From assembly GCF_900016645.1 (NCBI RefSeq), contig NZ_CDGJ01000068.1: a stretch of DNA of 64,000 nt; one strand, given 5' to 3'. Below the pieces are notes generated by a model. That model made no database searches. It saw nothing but the letters and a program-made list of their open reading frames with translations, and was not told the origin of the DNA. The DNA comes from Acididesulfobacillus acetoxydans. GTDB taxonomy: Bacteria; Bacillota; Desulfitobacteriia; Desulfitobacteriales; Desulfitobacteriaceae. Made by a program: the position numbers and the translations under genes. This document shows positions 1 through 6,538 of the stretch, piece by piece. The first letter of the stretch is position 1. Every line of letters starts with the position of its first letter.

Positions 1-120
1 GATGGACACCAAGTCTTCGGATGTACACCAAGTCTTCGGATGGACACCAAGTCTTCGGATGGACACCAAGTCTTCGGATGGACACCGAGTTTTCGGATGG
101 ACACCGAGTCTTCGGATGGA
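1..120. repeat. 19-bp tandem repeat, six copies plus a partial
   Basis: Six consecutive 19-bp units reading GATGGACACCAAGTCTTCG, with a few substitutions, run from base 1 to about 114 and a seventh partial copy follows. The array probably continues left of the window. It ends about 25 bp before the start of the nucleotidyltransferase gene. It is open in one frame, but because 19 is not a multiple of three each unit is read in a different frame, so a coding role is unlikely. Confidence 0.9.
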
Positions 121-141
121 CTCGAGGGGAGGGAAGATTCC

Positions 142-933
142 ATGCAGGCCGTTATCTTAGCCGGCGGGCGCGGTCAACGCCTTGATCCGTTTTCCAGGGT
201 GCTGCCCAAACCGCTGTTTCCCTTGGGTGACGAGGCCATGGCAGCTATCTTGGTTAAGCAGCTCAAAAAAGCCGGTGCCGTTGAAATTATTATGTCTCTC
301 GGTTACTTGGCCGATCTTGTGATGGCCTATTTTCAAGATGGCAGCCGGTTTGGCCTGCCCATCCGCTATGTGGTCGAAAGCAAACCCCTGGGAACGGCTG
401 GCCCCCTGAAAACGGTCACCGGCCTGGCGGATGATTTTCTGGTGGTTAATGCGGACGAACTGACGAATCTGGATTTCGGGAAAATGTTAGAAGACCACTG
501 CCGCTCCCAAGCTGACATGACGGTTGCGGTGCAAAAAAAGAGTGCGGCTGCCGCCTTTGGCATGTTGGAAATCGATGCCGGGCGGGTTACCGCGTATAAG
601 GAAAAACCTGCTTTCGATTATTGGGCCAGCATGGGGATCTACGCTTTGAACCGACGCTGCCTTGCTTTGATTCCCCCGGGCGACCGGTTTGACATGCCGG
701 AGCTCGTGCGGCTGCTAACAGAACGGCAAGGGAGGGTTATGAGCTACGAGAGCCGGGATCTCTGGTACGATATCGGGACCCTTCCGGATTTAGCCAGTGC
801 CCGTCGGGCTCTCACCCGGCTTAACGTGCCGGAAACACCGTTTCCGGCGACCGTCGGTGCGGAAGAGGAATCTGGGCAAGAAGCAGTCACACGTCTTACG
901 AAGGTACCCGGGACGTATCCCGCCCAGGTTTGA
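142..933 (+). CDS. NDP-sugar nucleotidyltransferase (RfbA/RmlA-like)
   Basis: A 263-residue enzyme of the sugar-phosphate nucleotidyltransferase family, which joins an NTP and a hexose-1-phosphate to give an activated sugar. The N-terminus carries the family signature AGGRGQRLDPFS followed by LPKPLFPLGD. A VNADE stretch stands where the metal-binding GD/D motif lies, and KEKP comes later. It lacks the left-handed beta-helix of GlmU. I chose the ATG at 142 because a GGGGAGGGAAG ribosome site precedes it and the family motif begins at once. A longer in-frame start at 40 lies inside the 19-bp repeats and is rejected. It opens the surface-glycan locus. The exact sugar and nucleotide are unknown. 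Confidence 0.88.
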   Translation: MQAVILAGGRGQRLDPFSRVLPKPLFPLGDEAMAAILVKQLKKAGAVEIIMSLGYLADLVMAYFQDGSRFGLPIRYVVESKPLGTAGPLKTVTGLADDFLVVNADELTNLDFGKMLEDHCRSQADMTVAVQKKSAAAAFGMLEIDAGRVTAYKEKPAFDYWASMGIYALNRRCLALIPPGDRFDMPELVRLLTERQGRVMSYESRDLWYDIGTLPDLASARRALTRLNVPETPFPATVGAEEESGQEAVTRLTKVPGTYPAQV

Positions 934-1008
934 GTTGAGCCCCTGCCGGCGGTGGAAGCAGGGTCCTGTGTTTTTCGCCCGGCGGCTGTTTTTTGAGGGA
1001 GGACCGCT

Positions 1009-1713
1009 ATGCTTATGCCGAAGGTCAGTGTGCTGATCCCCACGTACAATTACGCCCGCTACTTGGGTGCCGCCCTGGGAAGCGTCCTTGACCAATCTTA
1101 TCCTAATCTGGAGATCATTGTAGTGGACGATGGGTCGACCGACAATACGCGGGAGATTCTGAGACCGTGGGGTGCCAGGATTCGCTATATTTATGAAGAA
1201 AACGGCGGCACAGCCCGAGCTTTAAACACAGGTCTGGCGGCGGCTGGGGGAAAATACGTCTGCTGGCTCAGCTCGGATGATGTCTTTTATTCCGATAAGG
1301 TCGCTAAACAGGTGCAGCTAATGGAAAGCCGACCCGAGTTCGGCTTTAGTTATACCAGTTTTTGCGTCATTGATGCCAAAGGAGAACGGCAATACGATGT
1401 CCGGTCCCCCTATTATCCGGAGCGCCCCGATATGGTCCGGAACCTGATCCAAGGCTGTTTTATTAACGGTTCCACGGTGATCATCAGACGGACGGCTCTG
1501 GAACGGACTGGGTTTTTTGATGAAGCGATGGGTACGGCCCACGACTATGATTTGTGGTTTCGGCTTTTGCGTCATTTTGACTGCGGAGCTCTGGACGAAA
1601 TTCTGTCGGGCTACCGCTGGCACGGAGAAAACGGAAGCAGGTGCGTGCGGCCGGAATTTCTGCTTCCCGTCCTGGCTCGGGCCCGGGCGCTCTTTCCGGA
1701 CTGGCTGTCTTGA
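1009..1713 (+). CDS. Family 2 glycosyltransferase
   Basis: A 234-residue GT-A fold glycosyltransferase. It has the classic start KVSVLIPTYNYARYL, then VVDDGSTDNT (nucleotide-binding aspartates) and LSSDDVFY, which supplies the DxD-like motif. It has no membrane segments, so it probably works on the cytoplasmic face on a lipid- or protein-linked acceptor. GAGGGAGGA lies six bases before the ATG; a second ATG two codons later is possible. It sits between the nucleotidyltransferase and the sugar-nucleotide reductase, consistent with transfer of the sugar made by these neighbours. Donor and acceptor cannot be read from the sequence. Confidence 0.9.
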   Translation: MLMPKVSVLIPTYNYARYLGAALGSVLDQSYPNLEIIVVDDGSTDNTREILRPWGARIRYIYEENGGTARALNTGLAAAGGKYVCWLSSDDVFYSDKVAKQVQLMESRPEFGFSYTSFCVIDAKGERQYDVRSPYYPERPDMVRNLIQGCFINGSTVIIRRTALERTGFFDEAMGTAHDYDLWFRLLRHFDCGALDEILSGYRWHGENGSRCVRPEFLLPVLARARALFPDWLS

Positions 1714-1761
1714 GAAAGACCCGGACAGGATGAAACGGCTCACGGGGGTGGGAGGAAGAGG

Positions 1762-2688
1762 ATGGAAAAGACTAGAGTATTGATCCTTGGAGCGAGTGGG
1801 ATGCTGGGGCACAAGCTGTTCCAGCACCTGAGCCGAAACAGCGGCTATTCTGTTTATGCAGCGGTCCGTTCACGGTCCGACTTAGCGGGTTTTCTGCCGG
1901 AAGATATACCGGAGCGGATTTGGGACAAGGTGGATGCCAATGTGATGGACAGTGTGGTGGGGGTCTTGGCCAGGGTCAGGCCGGATATCGTGATAAACGC
2001 GGCGGGCATCGTCAAACAATCTTCCGCGGCGGGTGATCCCCTGGCCGTTATCCCGATCAACGCGCTCTTTCCTCACCGGCTGGCCGAAGTTTGCCTGGCG
2101 GTGGGAGCCAGGATGATCCAGATCAGTACGGATTGTGTCTTCGACGGCAAGGCGGGGAATTACTCGGAAAGCGATCTTCCCAGTCCCCCAGATCTGTATG
2201 GAAGAAGCAAACTTTTGGGCGAGGTGGTTTACCCGCATTGCCTTACCCTCAGGACTTCGATCATCGGTCACGAATTGCGGGGGCATTTGGGCTTGCTGGA
2301 TTGGTTCCTGGGCCAAGAGGAGAAAGTTTCCGGTTTTACCCGGGCTGTGTATTCAGGCTTAACCACGCCGGAGATGGCCCGAGTGATCGGGGATTATGTC
2401 ATACCTCAGCTGGACCGGTTGCGGGGTCTCTATCACCTTTCGGCTGCGCCGATTAGCAAATACGACCTGCTGCGGCTGATAGCCGCTCGTTACCGGAAGG
2501 ATATCGTCATCGAAGCGGATGGAAGTGTCGTGACGGACAAGAGTCTGAATTCCGGGAGGTTCTGTTCCCTGACGGGGTACCGTCCGCCCGCTTGGCCGGA
2601 ACTTGTGGTTCGTCTGTATGAGGATTTTTGCCAATCACCCTATCGTTTCAATAGTGGCAGCGGGGGGCAAGAGAATGAAAGTATTTGA
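1762..2688 (+). CDS. RmlD-like sugar-nucleotide reductase (SDR)
   Basis: A 308-residue short-chain dehydrogenase of the RmlD/dTDP-4-dehydrorhamnose reductase family. It has a Rossmann glycine motif (GASGMLG) at residues 9-15, STDCVFDG, and an active-site YGRSK. It lacks the C-terminal cupin domain of CapF/FnlB. Together with the following dehydratase and 2-epimerase it matches a three-enzyme route from UDP-GlcNAc to a UDP-L-6-deoxy-aminosugar. RmlD-like reductases in such trios (WbvR type) lead to UDP-L-QuiNAc, whereas CapF/FnlB lead to UDP-L-FucNAc. The QuiNAc branch is therefore my inference. Its end overlaps the next gene by 14 bp, which suggests translational coupling. GGGAGGAAGAGG precedes the ATG. 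Confidence 0.85.
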   Translation: MEKTRVLILGASGMLGHKLFQHLSRNSGYSVYAAVRSRSDLAGFLPEDIPERIWDKVDANVMDSVVGVLARVRPDIVINAAGIVKQSSAAGDPLAVIPINALFPHRLAEVCLAVGARMIQISTDCVFDGKAGNYSESDLPSPPDLYGRSKLLGEVVYPHCLTLRTSIIGHELRGHLGLLDWFLGQEEKVSGFTRAVYSGLTTPEMARVIGDYVIPQLDRLRGLYHLSAAPISKYDLLRLIAARYRKDIVIEADGSVVTDKSLNSGRFCSLTGYRPPAWPELVVRLYEDFCQSPYRFNSGSGGQENESI

Positions 2689-3871
2689 GAACAAGACTGT
2701 CGTTATTACAGGGGGGACAGGGTCTTTAGGCAAGGTGCTGGCCGAGCGCCTTTTAAGCCAAACGGCCGGAAGGCCGAAAAAGATCATCATATTTTCTCGG
2801 GATGAGGCTAAACAACAGGCTCTGCGCACGGCCTACTGGGCGGAGGGCCGTGGCCCCGATCAAGCAGGCAAGGGATCCGAGCCCAGAAGCAGAGGCTCGG
2901 AGTCGGCGGGGATAGGGTTAGGGTCCGCCGGTAAGGGATCAGACTCTGTGGGTAAGAAACCAGACCTCCCGGACAGGGGATTAGTGCCCACGGCTGGGGG
3001 ACCGGAACCCCAACTTGAATTCCGCATCGGTGACGTCCGGGATTACCATGCGGTCTGTTCCGTGCTTGCCCAAGCGGATATTGTCGTGAACGCGGCCGCT
3101 CTCAAGCAGGTCCCCTCTTGCGAGTATTTTCCTTTTGAAGCGGTTCAGACCAACATTATAGGAGCTGAAAACATTATTCGGGCTATTCGTGAGAATAGTC
3201 TTAAAGTGGAGACGGTCGTCGGGGTATCTACGGATAAGGCCTGTAAGCCGGTTAATGCTATGGGGATCTCCAAGGCTATGCAGGAGCGCATTTTCATTGC
3301 GGCTAACCTTGCCTTGCCCGCAACCCGGTTCGTTTGTGTACGCTATGGCAATGTCTTGGCGTCCAGGGGATCGGTCATTCCTCTTTTTCACGAACAGATC
3401 AGCCGCGGCGGTCCCGTAACCTTGACGACTCGGGAAATGACTCGCTTTTTGCTCCCTCTGACACGGGCTGTGGATACCATCGAGGCTGTCATTGCTCAAG
3501 GCAGGCGGGGTGAGATTTTTGTCCCCGCGATTCTCTCCGCCCGCATGGCCGATGTGGCCCAAGCTCTCATCGGCGATAAGAAGATTAGCGTCATTGTGAC
3601 GGGTATTCGGCCCGGGGAAAAGATCCATGAGATTTTAGTCTCCGAGGAGGAGGCAGCGAGAACCTATCAACGGGGGGATCACTATGCGATCACGTCGATG
3701 CTGCCCGAACTGGGGACGGAGGAGCCGGGGTCGCCGGTTCTCGGCCAAGAATACAGTTCGAAAGATTACTTGATGACTGCGGAAGAGACAAGAGAGCTTT
3801 TGCAAAAACATGGGCTGCTCGCCCTGCCGGAGGGTTTTAATCGGGGGCAGGAAAGTGAGATGCTGAGATGA
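2675..3871 (+). CDS. CapD/FnlA-type UDP-GlcNAc 4,6-dehydratase with inserted low-complexity segment
   Basis: A 398-residue polysaccharide-biosynthesis SDR. It has TGGTGSLGK near the N-terminus, FSRDEAKQ, RIGDVRD, STDKACKP and MGISKAMQE. A Met in place of the usual catalytic Tyr is typical of the inverting UDP-GlcNAc 4,6-dehydratase/5-epimerases (CapE, FnlA, PseB). Between FSRDEAKQQALRTAYWAEG and LEFRIGDVRD lie about 55 extra residues rich in Gly, Ser, Pro and Lys with repeating GKGS/GLGS-like words (roughly bases 2850-3010). These residues are absent from normal family members and sit where a surface loop is expected. I chose the ATG at 2675 because the motif starts there; the longer frame from 2603 reads through the upstream gene. 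It overlaps wecB-like by ATGA. Confidence 0.87.
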   Translation: MKVFENKTVVITGGTGSLGKVLAERLLSQTAGRPKKIIIFSRDEAKQQALRTAYWAEGRGPDQAGKGSEPRSRGSESAGIGLGSAGKGSDSVGKKPDLPDRGLVPTAGGPEPQLEFRIGDVRDYHAVCSVLAQADIVVNAAALKQVPSCEYFPFEAVQTNIIGAENIIRAIRENSLKVETVVGVSTDKACKPVNAMGISKAMQERIFIAANLALPATRFVCVRYGNVLASRGSVIPLFHEQISRGGPVTLTTREMTRFLLPLTRAVDTIEAVIAQGRRGEIFVPAILSARMADVAQALIGDKKISVIVTGIRPGEKIHEILVSEEEAARTYQRGDHYAITSMLPELGTEEPGSPVLGQEYSSKDYLMTAEETRELLQKHGLLALPEGFNRGQESEMLR

Positions 3872-4956
3872 AAGTGCTCACTGTGTTCGGGACCCGGCCC
3901 GAGATCATTCGCCTGAGCCGGGTTATCCCGTTGCTGGATGGATTGTGCCGGCATGTCCTTGTGCACACGGGACAGAATTTCGAGGCGCGATTGAGTGCGA
4001 TTTTTTTTGAGGAACTGGGCTTGCGCGCTCCCGATTATGTGTTAAAAGGTCAGGCAGACAGTCCCATGGGGCAGGTAGGCCTGATATTGTCCGGGATTGA
4101 AAAGGTATTGCAAACGGAACAGCCCGACCGTGTTCTCATTCTGGGGGATACCAACAGCGCCTTGGCTGCTGTTGCCGCCAAGCGCCAGGGGATTCCGGTC
4201 TATCATATGGAGGCCGGTAACCGCTGTTTTGACGACAGGGTGCCCGAAGAAGTGAATCGCCGTCTGGTGGACCATTGCAGCGATATCCTTTTGCCCTACA
4301 CCGAACGCAGCCGGGCTAACCTTTTGCGGGAAGGGATCGAGGGGCAGCGCATTTTTGTGACAGGCAATCCGATTTTGGAAGTTTTGACTTATTATGCGGA
4401 GGGGATCCGGCAAAGCCGGGTCTTGGAACGATTGGGACTGGATCCGAGCCGCTATATGCTGGTCACCTTGCACAGGGCGGAAAATGTGGACGACCCGGTG
4501 CGGCTGGCTCGTTATTTGGCGGCTCTGGAACAAGTGTACGACAAGTTTAAACTGCCGCTTATTTGCAGTCTGCATCCCCACACCCGTTCTCAACTGGCTA
4601 AGCAAAACAAGACCCTGGGAGGCAGCGGCGTCATCGTTTTGGAGCCGCTCGGGCTCTTCGACTTTGTCCATCTTGAGAAGAACGCGCGCTGTGTGCTCAG
4701 TGACAGCGGCACGGTCCAGGAGGAGTGCAGCATTTTCCGGATCCCCAATGTGACCTTGCGTGACGTGACGGAACGACCGGAGACCATTGAGGCGGGAAGT
4801 AACCTGATCGCCGGGAGTTTGCCCGCCTCGATCGTTCGGGCAGTAGAGACCGTACTCAGCGGGGAATGTACCTGGCAACCGCCGCCCGAGTACCTGGTTC
4901 CCGAAGTCAGCACAAAAGTTACCCGCATATTGCTCGGCTGCCACGGGCATCCCTGA
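3868..4956 (+). CDS. wecB: Non-hydrolysing UDP-GlcNAc 2-epimerase family protein
   Basis: A 362-residue enzyme of the WecB/CapG/FnlC family. Visible motifs are GTRPEIIRL at the N-terminus, HTGQNFE, EAGNRCFDDRVPEEVNR, TLHRAENVDDP and the UDP-binding SDSGTVQEE followed by RPETIEAGSN. Length is normal for the family. Translationally coupled to the preceding dehydratase by an ATGA overlap. In context it is the C2-epimerase of an FnlABC/WbvBRD-like set rather than the housekeeping MnaA, so its substrate is probably a UDP-L-aminosugar, not UDP-GlcNAc itself. The gene symbol is given for family only. Confidence 0.88.
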   Translation: MKVLTVFGTRPEIIRLSRVIPLLDGLCRHVLVHTGQNFEARLSAIFFEELGLRAPDYVLKGQADSPMGQVGLILSGIEKVLQTEQPDRVLILGDTNSALAAVAAKRQGIPVYHMEAGNRCFDDRVPEEVNRRLVDHCSDILLPYTERSRANLLREGIEGQRIFVTGNPILEVLTYYAEGIRQSRVLERLGLDPSRYMLVTLHRAENVDDPVRLARYLAALEQVYDKFKLPLICSLHPHTRSQLAKQNKTLGGSGVIVLEPLGLFDFVHLEKNARCVLSDSGTVQEECSIFRIPNVTLRDVTERPETIEAGSNLIAGSLPASIVRAVETVLSGECTWQPPPEYLVPEVSTKVTRILLGCHGHP

Positions 4957-5263
4957 CCTTTCGGCCTGCGCAGCTGCTCTCCGGGTGACTCCGTGTGATT
5001 TCCGGCGACCGGGGTCTGATAGCGTTGGCACGGACACAGTAGTCCACCGGAGGGCTTCTTTCTCAGCATATGCCTCTTCTTCCGCGCGCGGGCAGTACCG
5101 GCGGTTGACGAATACTGTTCAGCGGATTGTTTCGTACTGTAACGCCGCAGCCGTTCGCTTCGTCGCTGGTACCAGAACTTAAGCCGCGGAAGCCGGGGCA
5201 TCACGTTTTCTATTGGGTTACCGGCGTCTGGTTATTAGAGCGTGAATACGGAGGGAAAAACGC
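4957..5263. other. Gene-free interval
   Basis: About 300 bp between the 2-epimerase and the next glycosyltransferase. Short frames here have no family resemblance or good ribosome site. No clear terminator or riboswitch was seen. It separates the sugar-nucleotide trio from the second part of the locus and may hold the promoter of the glycosyltransferase at 5264. Confidence 0.5.
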
Positions 5264-6046
5264 ATGTTGCATAAAATCTCACTTATCATTACGACTTTTC
5301 AGAGGGTCAACCTCTTAAAATGGGGGTTGTATTCGTTGTCGCGCCAGGATATTCCCTGGGAGTATGAGACTCTTGTTATAAACGATGGGGTTGAGGACGA
5401 GTCAGAAGAAGTCTGCAAGCAATATCAAAGCAAACTGCATTTGAAGTATATTTTTTCGGGACAAAGGAATCTGGAAGGGCATCCGGTTTGGCGGGTGCCC
5501 GGTTTTGCCATCAATATTGGCGTCCGGCGCGCTTCCGGGGACATCTTGATTTTGTCCTGCGCGGAGATGCTGCATCTGAATGATACCGTCGCGCGCCTGG
5601 GCGTGTTGGTGCTGGATAACCCCAAATCCTTGGGGATTCCTTTGGGCAAGGACGACCGGGACGGTGCGTTTCTGAATGAGATTGAGCGGACTCACGGGGT
5701 TTTTGATCTGAATACGCTTAACCGCTGCGCGGACTTGGATACGCGAATGCCTTTTTTGATGGCGCTTCAACGTGCCCAGTTTGAGGCCATAGGGGGATAT
5801 GACGAGGACTTTACGGGTGTAGCGTATGACGACCGGGATTTTGTCGACAGGCTTCTCAGAAACGGCTGTGTTCACCAAAAAACTGATGCCTTGGCCCTTC
5901 ACCTGTACCATCCAAGGGCCGACGGCTACTATGACCAGGGCGGGCCCAAGGCCTGGGATTACAATAAAAACCTGTTTTTTTCCCGCATGGGCAGCATCGT
6001 CCGCAATCAAGGGAGAGAATGGGGCCGCTTGGACCCTGGGCAGTAA
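5264..6046 (+). CDS. Family 2-like glycosyltransferase
   Basis: A 260-residue GT-A type protein. It starts KISLIITTFQRVNLLKWG and carries VINDGVEDES in the nucleotide-binding position. A GGYDEDFTGVAYDDRDFVDR segment near residue 175-195 resembles the acceptor/galactosyltransferase C-terminal motif of GT2/GT27-like enzymes. No membrane helices. GGAGGGAAAAACGC precedes the ATG. It lies just 60 bp before the two spore-surface-like proteins and may glycosylate them; this is inference from position only. Confidence 0.8.
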   Translation: MLHKISLIITTFQRVNLLKWGLYSLSRQDIPWEYETLVINDGVEDESEEVCKQYQSKLHLKYIFSGQRNLEGHPVWRVPGFAINIGVRRASGDILILSCAEMLHLNDTVARLGVLVLDNPKSLGIPLGKDDRDGAFLNEIERTHGVFDLNTLNRCADLDTRMPFLMALQRAQFEAIGGYDEDFTGVAYDDRDFVDRLLRNGCVHQKTDALALHLYHPRADGYYDQGGPKAWDYNKNLFFSRMGSIVRNQGREWGRLDPGQ

Positions 6047-6106
6047 CATTTTGTGTACAGGCTCCGTAGTATGTACTACCGCAGCTTGAGAGGGGGGATG
6101 AGAAGA

Positions 6107-6469
6107 ATGGCATCTTTAGGATTGACGACCGGTATGATAGACAATTCAGCGGTTGCCGGGGTCAGACCCACCTCGACTCTGGTGGTGAGAATTGCTAACG
6201 ACGGCACTGCAACTTCCGCCGTTCAGGTCAACGGGTATTACCAAAGCGGCGGGGGTAAAGTGCAATATGTCGCGGAGCTTCTCACTTTAGGTACAGGGAG
6301 CGTTGTGAGACGCGATTATCACGCACAGTTTGACGGGTTCGAGTTTCAGTTTTTGCTGAGTTCTCCCACGATGGAGCCTTCCGTCTGGGGGAAGGATGCC
6401 CAGGGGAATCTCGTTACGGCTCACAGGCTTGTGACCAAAGAGATAGCCGTTTTAGGGGAAAACGGTTAA
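6107..6469 (+). CDS. Small protein equal to the N-terminal domain of the collagen-like protein
   Basis: A 120-residue protein of unknown function. Over its whole length it aligns with the first ~115 residues of the following collagen-like protein, at roughly half identity by eye. Shared words include MASL..TTG.I.N, VAGVRP/VSGVRP, YHAQFDGFEFQF/YYAQFDAFEFQF and S.WGKDA.GNLV. The ATG at 6107 is chosen because AGGGGGG lies nine bases upstream and the paralogue starts at the same residue; earlier ATGs at 6053 and 6098 fit less well. No signal peptide, which suits a protein assembled on a spore inside the mother cell. It may be a cap, anchor or assembly partner for the filament protein. Confidence 0.75.
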   Translation: MASLGLTTGMIDNSAVAGVRPTSTLVVRIANDGTATSAVQVNGYYQSGGGKVQYVAELLTLGTGSVVRRDYHAQFDGFEFQFLLSSPTMEPSVWGKDAQGNLVTAHRLVTKEIAVLGENG

Positions 6470-6538
6470 GCCGGGCTAACTAATCAGGGCGAGATGGGTA
6501 TGGGGACTATTCCGCGATTTGATCATGGAGGTGGAGGA

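Noticed and set aside
40..141. N-terminal extension of the nucleotidyltransferase through the 19-bp repeats
   Set aside because: The family motif begins at 142, which has its own ribosome site; the repeat unit is not a multiple of three and the extra residues are meaningless.
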